Positions 1-10,209 of a stretch of DNA of 64,000 nt are shown one piece after another. The DNA is taken from NCBI GenBank assembly GCA_026545225.1, contig CM048853.1:16122755-16186754 (forward strand), read 5' to 3'. The position numbers and the translations under genes are program-made. Source of the DNA: Cornus controversa. Taxonomy: Eukaryota > Streptophyta > Magnoliopsida > Cornales > Cornaceae. Below the pieces are notes generated by a model. The model was not told where the DNA came from. It was given only the letters and a program-made list of their open reading frames with translations, and did not search any database. Position 1 is the first letter of the stretch, and each line of letters begins with the position of its first letter.

Positions 1-554
1 CTTCCCTCTCCCGAAAGTCTCTAAGTATATATATTGTGTATGAGAGAAAATGGCTTCTTTTGTGCTTTATGGCTCTGTTTTCATCCTTGGGACCCACCAT
101 GTATATATATATATATCAATATATATACCAACTAAAGCTATAATATCTCCATGTGTCATGTTCAAGTCAAAAAATCCCTCCAAGTCGTGCAAAAAGGGGT
201 ATTTTGTTACAAGTGGGAGAGCAGGTGAGCAAGTGGGCAAGTGGGTCTGCAGAATCTCTATCAATCAAAACTGGAATCTCGATTGATCGAGATTTTGATC
301 AATCAAAATTCAAGTCTCAATCAATCGAGATCTCGATTGATCGAGATCAACATCTCGATTGATCGAGATGCCTTAGCTTCATTTCTGAATTCTTCTCTTC
401 AGCTGCAAATGCCCTCAAACACTGCTCCTTTTGGTACACAACCTACAATACATCAAAAACACAAAAATACCATAAACGTACCTTGGTAAACATAATAACG
501 GGACTAACATATGCAATAAAGAGGGTCCAAATACATAGTATTGAACACTTATCA
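1..554 (-). mobile_element. A-family LTR, partial (runs off left edge)
   Basis: This stretch matches the A-family LTRs at 34361-35764 and 45682-47034 closely, including the block around 200-240, the palindrome array and the terminus ending in ACTTATCA at 554. The element reads on the minus strand, so 554 is the LTR 5' end. The base run after 554 is not the A polypurine tract, so 554 is probably an outer element end, or the end of a solo LTR, lying against fragment D. The other end is outside the window. Short open frames here are chance frames. Confidence 0.85.
253..370. repeat. Palindrome array in A LTR (TCGATTGATCGA type)
   Basis: Several degenerate copies of a near-palindrome, core ATCTCGATTGATCGAGAT, lie back to back here with short spacers. 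The same array with different unit numbers is in the A LTRs near 35464-35579, 46788-46849 and 55924-56039, and in the A internal region near 39391-39633. Unit number differs between the two LTRs of one element, so the array expands and contracts. Confidence 0.85.
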
Positions 555-1149
555 CACTCCATAGACAGAGATGGTCCAATACTTAAAATGGTCTTCAAGG
601 CCTTACAAAGCCCTCTTTGAAGCGTTCCCTCTATAGAACTTCACTTTCTCTCTCTAGAATTCTAAAATATGCTCTCCCTTTCAAGAATTGTGTGTCTTCT
701 TTTTATTATATATTCTCTAGCTATATAACTGATCTGAGGTTCAAAATATCATAGAAATCTCGTGCAAGGCTTTATCCAAGAAAAATTAGACAAGTGGCAA
801 GTGGAGAAAATATATGTAGAGAAATATCTTTGGTAGGTTCGGACGATGCATCGAAGTAGGCACTTCGATGCATCGATCTTCCTTCTTCTACAGATCTTCA
901 ACTTTCTATCTTTTTGACTCCGATCTTGACACACCCTTCACTATTCCTTGATGAAGACTTTGTTTGAAGTATGGTAAGAAATAGAAATGCATTGTTGAAC
1001 TGATAAATGAGTTAAATTATGCCACATTCTGAGTTTAAACCTAAAATCATCAAAAACATAAAAACACGTAAAAACTATACAATATGTGCAGCTATGGATC
1101 TGAATACATAAGTAAAGGTGCGAGAATATATAACATTCAACGCTTATCA
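555..1149 (-). mobile_element. LTR-like fragment D
   Basis: Read on the minus strand from 1149, the sequence begins TGATAAGCGTTGAATG, close to the start of the B LTRs (TGATAGGCGTTGAATG), then diverges. It sits directly against resistance-gene relic 1, whose homology stops at 1150, so this looks like the 5' end of an LTR inserted in that gene. The five bases 1150-1154 (AAATG) would be the target duplication; its partner is not seen, and A-family DNA abuts on the left. A 32-bp inverted repeat lies inside at 844-875. No coding capacity was recognised. Confidence 0.5.
844..875. repeat. 13-bp inverted repeat, 6-base loop
   Basis: Arms CGATGCATCGAAG (844-856) and CTTCGATGCATCG (863-875) are perfect complements around the loop TAGGCA. 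It lies about 275-305 bp from the D terminus, broadly where A LTRs carry their own palindrome array. Confidence 0.9.
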
Positions 1150-3831
1150 AAATGTCACTCTCCAAATCCCATATCTCACTTTTTAATACATTTTTCCAAT
1201 GATCAATATCCCGTTTAGACCACAGGAGACCTCCTAGTGACTTTACGGCTAAGGGCAAGCATTTGCACTTTTCCACAATTTGTTTGCCAATGCTCTCTAG
1301 GTCTAAATAAACCATATAATCTCCACTCCCAAATGCATGCTTTACAAATAATGACCAATAATCTTCAAATGACAATTGCTCCAAGTAATCATTAGGAATG
1401 GTGCTCATTGTTGATGCAACCTCGTTAATGAGCGTTGTTACAGTAATTATACTTTCGAGTGCTCCAACACTAAAAGGTTTTCTTAAGTGATCGGTGTTGA
1501 ATGTTACACATTCTAGCCTCTTAATTTGCATATTTTATTCTCTTAGTAATAGTTTATTTGTGATTTTACTCTATTTTTGTGTTTTTTGTCTTTTCAGGAC
1601 TTTAATGGTTATTTTAGTTAAAATCATGATTTTTGAGTTTTTAAAGAAGACATTCAAGAGGGTTAGATGAAGCCTACATCAAATGGATCCATTTAACTCC
1701 ATATTTTAACTCAAAACAGCCCAAGAAAGTGGTCCAAGAGAATTATAACTGCTTAAGGAGATTACGGGCCTGAAGCCTAATTCTGCACTTAATCTAGTTT
1801 TAATCCTATTTTGAAAAGTGGACCTAAAGTCTTATTTATGAGTGTCAATTCGACTTTATTTCTATATTAGTTGAACAAAATTTGATTATGGACACTTTTG
1901 TATTTCACTTAGATTTCATGAATTGGACTTCTACTCGGTTAAAACTTGGGCCAAACGTCAGTAGAAAAATCCACCTATTTAGGGCTGCGGGAAAACCCTA
2001 ATTATCTCCTAATTGGATTAGGACTTTATCTCCTAATTGGATTAGAAGTTTATGTATTCTCTTGGGGTATAAAGTGGCAAATTGGAGGCTGTTTTGAGGG
2101 GGAGAAAAAGAAGTGAACGACCAGAGCAGAGAAGACAGAGACAATCTGGATTTTATTTATTTTATCTCATTATGTCTTTTATTTATTTGTTATCTTCTTC
2201 TTCTACCATGTGTAACTAAACTCCTCAACTAGGGTTGAGGAGGAAACCTCCATTAATAATGAAGTGCAGTTATTTTGTTCATTAATTGATTCCCATGTGT
2301 ATGATTTAAATGCATATGATTTTCGCTTCTTGTGATTAATTATTTTATAGTTGTTTCACCATTTATATCATGTATATGTGGTAGTTAGAAAGTATTATAA
2401 TTAATCTAAGCTTGGGTTTGTATTTCTTAAAAGTGATAATCTTTGATCTTATGTTTTTCATTAAATTGGATACATAAGATGCTTAGAATTTTACACGAGT
2501 GAAGTGAAAAAAAATCTATCTTTTAAATATATTTTTTATAGTGCTTTATTGTTAAATCTTGAGTAAGCAATAGATTGATTTCTTGATTGCTACTCTAACT
2601 TTGGGGATTAATAAATGAATATTAGGAGCTTCATGGATTTAATGCTGGTGGAATCCGACACCTTAGTTATTTTCTCTATTTTATTTCAATTGTGTTATTT
2701 TATTTTCATGTTAGTTTAATTTATCTCAAATCAATCAACTTTTGTTTAAACTATATTAGTTTTAAATTAATTTGAATTTGTATTAGTTTTTCTTCTCAAA
2801 GCATTCCCTTGGGTTCGACCTCGTTCTTGTCGATCTATACTTTAATAGATTCGTACACCTGCGACTTATTTTACACTTTTAAAACAACATCATTAAGCAG
2901 TCCCAGTCATTGTAATTGTGAATCCAAATATCGTCTAAGACAATCAGAAATTTTTTCCCTGCAAGGCTCTCTTTTAACTTGATTTGAAGTTGATCAAGGC
3001 TGTCGATATTATTGTTTGATCCAATGACATCGTCTAAAATTTTCTTTGTTATCTTGTAACTATCAAATGGATCGGAAACATAAACCCATGCATTCAAATG
3101 AAAATTCTCCTTTACTTCAACATCATTATATACGAGTTGAGCAAGGGTTGTCTTGCCCATCCCACCTATTCCAAGAATGGGGATCACATGAATCTGATTC
3201 CTAGTTGCAATATCAGATAACAATAATTCCATTATCTTCTTTTTGTCATTATTCCTCCCAAAGACATCAGATTCAACTACCAAAGAAGTTATTTCTTGTC
3301 TTTGCCATTGTTTTCTTCTAACATTCTCTATCAATTTAAGGGAATTTGTTTGGTTGGCTAACAACTCCAACTTAGTGATGTCCTCTTTCATTCTAGAATC
3401 AATCGCTTCAATAGATAGATAAACGGGAGTCAAGATGGAACAATTGACTCGTAACAAAAATTGCTTCATTAGATAGAAAAATCTACTCAAACCAACCTTA
3501 ATTGTGCTGCTTTGGGTTTGGGGCTGATCATCAACTTCCAACTTGTCCCTCAAGGCCTTGGTAGCGATCTCGTCTAGCAAGTCGTCACCTTGGTAGATAA
3601 CATGTTGGAGCTCGTAAAGCCAATCTTTCGCATTTTTGTTGGTAATCTTCTTGTCCTCCGCATCATCAAGCACTGCTTGAAGGGCAAGCAATTTTATCTT
3701 CAGCTTGTCTAGGAGTTCAGCATCAATTTTTTGTTTGTAAAAGAATTTTTTGAAGTCACGAGTAGCCACCCGATCAAATAGCACTTCAAGGGCAGCCGAG
3801 AGAAATGCTCACCCACTAAAGCTTTAGCCAT
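1150..3831 (-). pseudogene. CC-NBS-LRR resistance-gene relic 1 (N-terminal half)
   Basis: Minus-strand relic of a CNL-type immune receptor, normally a cytoplasmic ATP-binding protein that senses pathogen effectors. From the ATG at 3829-3831 there is an N-terminal Rx-like coiled-coil region, the P-loop GIGGMGKTT near 3170-3150, RNBS-A-like sequence and the kinase-2 motif LIVLDDIW near 2945. The frame is cut at 2893 by a solo LTR and resumes at 1487 with the RNBS-B region (VTT), then the GLPLA-like motif KCLPLAVKSLGGL, and ends at 1150 against fragment D. About ten codons after the ATG a one-base loss relative to the usual family pattern shifts the frame, so the main open frame is read only from about 3784. 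The ARC2 end, MHD motif and LRRs are missing. Relic 2 at 47327-50574 is a close relative. Not functional as it stands. Confidence 0.9.
1488..2892 (+). mobile_element. Solo LTR, B-related, splitting resistance relic 1
   Basis: A 1405-bp block starts TGATCGGTGTTGAATG and ends CAACATCA. The first 100 bp and several later blocks resemble the B LTR at 54416-55923. It is flanked by perfect five-base direct repeats TTAAG at 1483-1487 and 2893-2897, and the gene reading on either side would be continuous without it. There is no primer site, coding DNA or second LTR, so it is a solo LTR left by LTR-LTR recombination of a B-like element. It is diverged from the B copies at 50-64 kb, so probably an older subfamily. 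Confidence 0.9.
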
Positions 3832-4043
3832 CTTATTTTCTTCTACAGAGTAATGGACGAATTTAGAGAGAGTTGTTGTGAAGGAGGAGATTTCTTGAAA
3901 CCAAGGAAGGAGGCATGTGTATTGGGGAAGTATATCGAGCAAGAGAATAGAATAGTAATCCAACAAATCAGCATTGAATGATGATTTCACATGGGCATGT
4001 CCATTCCTAGTCTCCTTCTTCCAAACAAAGTCGGCAGTCCTAC

Positions 4044-4809
4044 TGTAATACCCCACTCCAACACATGGTATGATATTGTCCACTTTGGGCCTGAGCCCGC
4101 ACGGTTTTGCTCTTGGGATTTACCCCAAAAGGCCTCATACCATTTGAAGAGAACATACTACATATAAGCACATCCCCTTTTCCACACCCAGGCGATGTGG
4201 GATTGAGCACCCTGTACCCTGTCAGTGTGGTAGCTCAGCCCAGTGTCTGTCTTCGCACCCTTGTGAGTGGGCGGGTGCAAAGACAGACACTGGGCTGAGC
4301 TACCACACTGACAGGGTACAGGGTGCTCAATCCCACATCGCCTGGGTGTGGAAAAGGGGATGTGCTTATTTGTAGTATGTTCTCTTCAAATGGTATGAGG
4401 CCTTTTGGGGTAAATCCCAAGAGCAAAATCGTGCGGGCTCAGGCACAAAGCGGACAATATCATACCATGTGTTGGAGCGGGGTATTACAGTTGGTATCAG
4501 AGCCTTAACCCAGCTGGAAGTGTGCCGACGAAGGGCGTCAGGCCTCGTAGGGGGTGGATTGTAGTAACCCTTGTGGACGGGTGTGAGTGGGCGGGTGCAA
4601 AGACAGACACTGGGCTGAGCTACCACACTGACAGGGTACAGGGTGCTCAATCCCACATCCCCTGGGTGTGGAATAGGGGATGTGCTTATATGTAGTATGT
4701 TCTCTTCAAATGGTATGAGGCCTTTTGGGGTAAATCCCAAGAGCAAAACCGTGCGGGCTCAGGCACAAAGCGGACAATATCATACCATGTGTTGGAGCGA
4801 GGTATTACA
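4044..4809. mobile_element. TRIM composite with inverted LTR (snap-back)
   Basis: Order: an LTR in reverse (4044 to about 4258), an LTR in forward orientation (about 4260-4489), a 70-base internal part (4490-4559), and a complete 250-bp LTR (4560-4809). Forward LTRs start TGTAGTAACCC and end GGTATTACA. The internal part has the initiator-Met primer site TGGTATCAGAGCC (4492-4504) and a G-rich tract just before 4560. The whole unit is flanked by direct repeats CCTAC (4039-4043 and 4810-4814). It contains the block GATATTGTCC..TTTGGGCC, which I recognise from plant TRIM-type elements. It is non-coding; overlapping short frames on both strands are an effect of the inverted copies. Confidence 0.85.
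4492..4504 (+). other. TRIM primer-binding site (initiator tRNA-Met)
   Basis: TGGTATCAGAGCC, complementary to the 3' end of plant initiator tRNA-Met, lies two bases after the LTR end at 4489. It gives the element its forward orientation. Confidence 0.85.
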
Positions 4810-4814
4810 CCTAC

Positions 4815-5484
4815 TGCTTGCACAAATTTCACCTACTAATTGAAATAATTAATGGAACACATACCAATAATGGAGACTATATTATCTATATTACATTTAA
4901 GGTTTGTGTTTGAATTTCCTGCTCAACAAAATTCATCATCTAACGGTCAAAAATGCTTAAAAAACCTATCTGACGGTTAAAAATATATATGCCTATCTAC
5001 GGTCTAAAATTACTCTCCCTATCTTCAATCAACGGTCATGATTCACTCCCACCTAAATTCAAATTTAAACATTCACCTACTACTCCCCTAAAATAACATT
5101 CCTATCAATCTATATTCAAATATAAAATATCATTTTATTTGTATATCTCTCTCTCTCTCTCTCATTTCATATCACACCAAAACACCATCACTCTCTCACT
5201 CTCTCTCTTTCCATGACCTCCTTCAAACACACCATCAATGGTGGCGAAACCTTCACTTCTCAAGAACCCAACTTGCTCCACTCTGGTCTGGCGATGAGCT
5301 GTTCGCTCAACTTCAACGGCTAGATCTAACGAAACTCTCAATGTCCCAAGAACCCAACTGGCTCCACTCTAGTCCAGCGAAGAGCTGTTGGCTACATTTG
5401 GAAGATGAAGCTGACAGGTCTGGTATGGCTCTCGATGCACCTGCAACAGCATGGTCTCTTATTGAGTTTGTCATAATCATGATT
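4815..5484. other. No recognised gene; CT-rich tract and duplicated block
   Basis: AT-rich DNA with ACGGT-type repeats (4940-5035) passes into a CT microsatellite (5146-5162) and a CT-rich stretch. An ATG at 5213 opens a 36-codon frame, and a related 94-codon frame starts at 5341. A block of about 45 bases around 5258-5305 (CAAGAACCCAAC...) recurs with changes at 5347-5395. This may be the 5' end of a host-gene relic, but I do not recognise a family. Confidence 0.35.
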
Positions 5485-5860
5485 GACGAAGCAGAAATCT
5501 ACTCTCGATCTGGTCAAATGTCAACTTGTAAAAAGACAAAAATAAAGGTAACCGGAAGGACACCGACGTGGTGCCAGTCGATTACACTTCGATGCTCAAG
5601 TCAGATATCGGAAAGGCTTTTTTAGCTGTAAAGGCACTCAGAGGGCATTAATTGTGTACCTGGAATATGGACCATCTCTATATTTATAGCAGTCAAACGA
5701 GACTGTGTCCTACTAGGAGGCTGACTCTTCAGTTCCCAGACTCATCTAGAGATAGAGAAGCCCTGGTCAAAGTAGACTTCTTATCCAGGTCACCTTGAAC
5801 TCAACCTCCACCTCCACATTGCACGTTTTATAATTGGAGTCAAATACTTTATTAGATGCT
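5485..5860 (-). repeat. E-type LTR-like dispersed repeat, copy 1
   Basis: This stretch closely matches 23149-23400: both contain the block with GTAAAAAGACAAAAATAAAG, the CGGAAGGACACCG motif and a TATTTATAG box-like run. Copy 2 lacks about 110 bases present here (about 5700-5815). Copy 2 is preceded by a minus-strand primer-site-like sequence, so both are probably LTR pieces with their 3' end at 5485 and 23149. No coding frame was recognised. Confidence 0.6.
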
Positions 5861-6289
5861 CCCTGTTCATGAGGGTCGCTCGTCTGGCCTTAAGAAAACA
5901 TTTTGGCTAGCCCGTCGAGTTATAGAAATGGACTCCTACTTTAAGAAATTTTGTTGACCTTCCATCTTGGCCCACGAATCCAAACCCGAACTTGTTAATC
6001 TCCAGGGCTGGCCAGCTTGGGCTGCCCTTAGGGACCAACTCAGGCTAGGCCTTGTGGCTGGCTTTTAAGGGCCACCTTTGGCCGGCCTACCTTTTGTGAG
6101 GCTTCTTTCTCTACTTTTTATGAGACTTCTCTCTCTCTCTAAGGTGTCCTCTAATTCCTAAGAAAAGACCTTTATGGCATAATCCTGTAAAAAAACTTAC
6201 GCAATGGACTCACCTTGCTATTGGATAAAATTCCCTTAGGTAGGTTGTGCCCTATTGGATCAATTGACCATATTCTCATAATTTACTTA
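5861..6289. other. No gene seen; GGCC-rich patch
   Basis: Non-coding. A patch at about 6000-6110 is rich in GGCC/GGCTGGC words. It may belong to the same long LTR as the flanking E-type repeat and minisatellite, but no second boundary is visible. Confidence 0.3.
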
Positions 6290-7085
6290 TTTCATCCTTT
6301 TTCATTAAAGATCCCATTTAGAGGCATCCCTCTATGAGTTTCTTTGACAATGTTCTCAGGATTAACTAATCGCACCTTTTTCATTAAAGGCTCTCTTTAG
6401 AGGTGTGCAACCTATGGGGTTGTATTAACCATGTTCTAGAAATTAAATCATCCCACCTTTTTTATTAAAGGCCCTCTTTTAGAGGTGTGTCCCCGTAAGT
6501 TTGTGCCCCCGTATGACTATTTGACAATGTTCTCATAATTAATTTATCCGACCTTTTTCATTAAAGGCCCTATGTTAGAGGTGTCCCTGGAGGCTTGTGC
6601 CCCCGTAGGGCTGTTTGACAATGCTCTCAGAATTAATTCATCCCGCATTTTTCATTAAAGGCCCTCTGTTAGAGGTGTGCCTCGTAGGGCTGATTGATAA
6701 TGTTCTCATAATTAATTTATCCTGCCTTTTTCATGAAAGGCCCTCTGTTCGAAGTGTATGCACTTTGCCATAACAAGTAGTTTTGCATGGATCTCGGGAT
6801 TAATTCATCCCGCCCTCTTCAATAAGGGCCCTTTGTGGAGGTATATGCAAGTTAAGTTTAATAGTGAGCTCGCTCCTTTAATAAGGTTCGTAGACCACCA
6901 TTGTTGATGTTCCCTTAATAAGGAAAAGTTTGTGGGTCAACCCTTTAATAAGGGGAGATTTATTGTTCAACCGTGTAATAAGAGGAGGAATAGACTTAAC
7001 CCTTTAATAAGGAGAGATTTCTTGCTCGATCCTTTAATAAGAGGATGTTTGTAGCTAGCTCTTCTCATTATCACGAACCTGCCAT
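6290..7085. repeat. Degenerate minisatellite with two unit types
   Basis: At least six degenerate units of about 80-100 bases each contain a TTTTTCATTAAAGG core, followed by a small hairpin-like CCTCTGTTAGAGG, and then AATTAATTCATCC. Cores start near 6299, 6379, 6459, 6555, 6650 and 6728. From about 6870 the pattern changes to shorter units of about 30 bases with CCTTTAATAAGG (near 6875, 6912, 6942, 6973, 7000, 7031). Both unit types share TTAATAAGG/ATTAAAGG words, so the short units may derive from the long ones. Confidence 0.75.
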
Positions 7086-7148
7086 TAGTTATTAAACATA
7101 TACAATAATTAAAGGAACGCCAATTATATATGTTGCCTCAAAGATAAC

Positions 7149-9903
7149 TGTAGAGCCCCGAGTAATTATTTTAATTTAGTTTTGTGTTAAATATGATTTA
7201 GCATGAAAATTCTCTTGAGCATGTGTAATTTTGGGTTATAAGATTTTTCACGTGTTTTGGTACGAGCGTGGGACCACGGATGGGTCGGGCGACCCGAAAA
7301 GTGTGTTCGGGCTCTCTAAGTAGAGGTCGGGTCATTGTGATATTATTTTTAAGGACTCAAGTGAAAAGAAGAGAGAAGATTATGTTAGTTTGTAATTACA
7401 AGAAAATATCTTGTAACAAGGAGCATTATTAAGAGGGTTTAGGGACTTAGTTGCAAAAGTTGACTAGTCTTGCAAGAAAAAGATAAATATATGATATGTA
7501 TAGGCATTTAGTGGAGAAAATCAGATTTCTCATTTGTCTTCTCCTTTCTCTCTCTACATCTCCCTCTTGTAAGCTCTACCTTCTCTCTAGAATATCTCTA
7601 GCTTAGGCTTGGATTTGGAAGAAGTTTTGAACATGAATGTTGTTCATCTCGACATTCTCTACGATCTCTATGGATTGAAGAGTTGATTTGGAGCATTTTG
7701 GTCCGGTGGAAGATTTTGTGATCTACTTCTTCTCTCTAGATTTTGAGGGTCTTCGGCTTGGATTCGGGCGGTGTCAAAGAAGAGAAGTGTGTTCTACGTG
7801 ATAAGGGCTTTGCTTTGAACCGAACAAAATCGCAAGTAGACAACTTTGAGATTTGTGAAAGTTTGGGATAGCTTGAAACTATAGCTATTGAGGTAGGGGG
7901 TGGGTGTTGTGTCTTCTAATTTCAAGTTTAATTTCATTCAATAGCATAAAATAAATGTTCTTCATATGATATATGAGGTATAAATTTTCTAAGTTGATAT
8001 TCTTGTTCTATATGGATATACATACGTTTCTTTTGAGTAGAAATGGTTGGTAAATGCCTTATATTACTTGAATTGCTCATATATGCAAAATGTGGTATGT
8101 GAATACATATATGGGATTTTTGGGGAAAAATGATGAAAACCTAATTTGGGGATTAAACTTATGTATATGTTCATATAATTATTGTATGATATGTTAGAAT
8201 GAACATAGGCATGTATTGGGTGCAATGCATTAAAATGTGCGAATGTATGTGCAAGACATGATATATCTTGTGTGTTGTAGTGAATTCTCGGAAATGACTC
8301 ATGGGAAAGAGAGGGGGAAAATATCCCCTTGGGGTTGAAAGACCTCAACCTTGCGCAAGTTGGATGGTAACCGGATGGGTTAGTAGCCCGTAACAACCAA
8401 GGAATTGAGATGTGGGACTTCGGTACATATCTTGAGGATGTGTGTGTGAGTGTGAGTTCAATTCCGAGAGCAATGTGACTTTGGATTGAGTTATGTGAAA
8501 TAATGTGACTTATGCAAATTGTGTGGAATTGGTTATAAATGTGGTTATGTCATATGTTATAGATATGATGAATTGTGCAATAATGCTCGACTTGTTGTTA
8601 TGTGGTTGTCAAGTTACATTCGATGCATATGCCACGATTTGAATGAAAAATGGGAGCTTTGACTAGAAATGCTAGGAAGCATGACACGTAGTCGTTGAAA
8701 TATGTTTTGGTATTTATGCATTGAATATGAAATGTGGACTTGAATGGATTGCACAACATGTTGACCTTGAGCCGTTGAAATTTGCTCATCCCCCTACACT
8801 AACACTTTCAGGACATGGCAAAGAAGTGGTTGAGGATGCACAACCATGAGTTGGATGTAGAGCTAGAAGATTTCTTTTGCTCATTTTTGTTATGACTGCA
8901 CGTCCGAGATGTGGACTAGGTGCTTTTGATTATATGTCATGAGATTCCATGTTGGGAAAAGTTGTATATAAGTACTTATGCCCTGAATGATGATTTTTGG
9001 ACCAACATGTGTATTTAAGCACGTTTCTATTTGAATGGTGTTCTTTTTATAATTTGGTCTTGATTTATATATATGCTATGATTGTGGTTGGATGATGAGT
9101 TTTCATATACTTGAAATGTATAGAAGGAGAATTGTATTAGCATCAATTTGATAGGTTATGGACATTTTTTTGATTTAAATTGAGGAAGATATGCATGTTT
9201 TAGTGCAAGGGTTTAAATTCCGACCTACACCCATTGATTTGAGGATAAATCGAGTTTTGGTTGGGATTTTTGTATGATTCTAATTGGGTTGGAAACTAGA
9301 TATGATGAGGATGATTCATGCCAAATTTCAAGTCAAACGGATGTATGGATTGAGAGATATTCAAATTTGAAGTTAGGGTGAAGCTGTAGCTAAAACTGTG
9401 TTGGAGAATTTCGCCAGGAATTTACGGCGATCGATCCCCCTCTTTCACGGCGATCGATCGCCCCTGTAAAAGGCCAAAAACAGCCTCGGTCGACCTTGGG
9501 CGATCGATCCCCCTTTTCACAGCATGCACATTTCAAACAGTATTTTTGTCCAACTTCAAAGAGGCGTATCTCCTTCGTTTCAACTCGGATTTTGATGATT
9601 CTTTTTTTGAAGTTGTGTATTTTTAAACCCTCTTTCCAATGGTTATATTTTCATAAATTGATTATAAACTCACAAGGAGTTTTGTATTCGTTTTTGTGGG
9701 ATAGAACCAATTGAAAGGTTGTATGGTTGAGGCCATTGAGGCTAGGTGATGTTGACTTGTGTATAGGTAAATACAAGTGGGTGACTAGGATTTTGTGGTG
9801 ATGAAAGATTAAAATGGTCCATTAGGGCTTAATGGAAGAGTTCACACTCTGGATTCGGGTCGGTCCGGGGGAGTTTCGGCGAACCGGATTCTGGGGCGTG
9901 ACA
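7149..9903 (+). repeat. 5' LTR of element C
   Basis: Starts TGTAGAGCCCCGAG and ends GGGGCGTGACA; the primer site follows. A CT-rich leader-like stretch is at about 7530-7600, and a cluster of CGATCGATC palindromes lies at 9426-9515 near the 3' end. The 110- and 63-codon minus frames here recur unchanged in the 3' LTR and have no sign of function. Confidence 0.97.
9426..9515. repeat. CGATCGATC palindrome cluster in C 5' LTR
   Basis: Three copies of GCGATCGATC followed by C-runs occur within 90 bases. The middle one forms the perfect 14-base palindrome GGCGATCGATCGCC (9449-9462). The last is part of GTCGACCTTGGGCGATCG, of which 15 bases also occur (reverse-complemented) in the B internal region near 63590-63606. 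The 3' LTR copy (17150-17239) has one change in the middle palindrome. Confidence 0.9.
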
Positions 9904-9906
9904 GAA

Positions 9907-9919
9907 TGGTATCAGAGCC
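9907..9919 (+). other. Primer-binding site of element C (initiator tRNA-Met)
   Basis: TGGTATCAGAGCC three bases after the 5' LTR; this is the standard site complementary to the 3' end of plant initiator tRNA-Met, priming minus-strand DNA synthesis. Confidence 0.95.
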
Positions 9920-10209
9920 TTAAGTTCGAAAACCTATGGACGAAGGGTGAAGGTCCGATTAGGTTCCAGCTAAAATTGTGTGTTGAAATATAGTTGTCGA
10001 AGCCACTAGGTTTGGAACACCTAGGAATAATGTCGGTATTAGGTTGAAATACCTAGGGACGTAGGGTAAGGGTTGGGTTTAGGCGACTCTTACGTGCTAT
10101 GTGTTTCATGTTGTGTTGAGTGCATTGACATGATTCTATGAAGTGAGTAACACTGATTAATTGACATATAACTGTGATTAATCTTTGATTGGAAATGTTT
10201 ATTAGAATC

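Noticed and set aside
253-370. CRISPR-like regular repeats
   Set aside because: Units are degenerate near-palindromes with spacers of varying and often trivial length, within an LTR of a plant element.
50-489. Frames of 61-82 codons in the A LTR, recurring at 35233-35534 and 46569-46820
   Set aside because: They run through the palindrome array and TA runs, and differ by frame between copies.
4107-4843. Several open frames of 61-126 codons beginning MLLGFTPKG or MLNPTSPGCG on both strands, repeated at 24406-25937
   Set aside because: They are frames across TRIM LTRs in both orientations. They recur because the repeat recurs and run through non-coding termini.
8064-8789. Minus frames of 110 and 63 codons in the C 5' LTR, identical at 15788-16513
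   Set aside because: Identity reflects young LTRs; composition is LTR-like and there is no recognisable domain.
4492-9919. Possible tRNA-Met gene fragments (TGGTATCAGAGCC)
   Set aside because: Each lies next to an LTR end and is a primer-binding site; no tRNA cloverleaf surrounds it.
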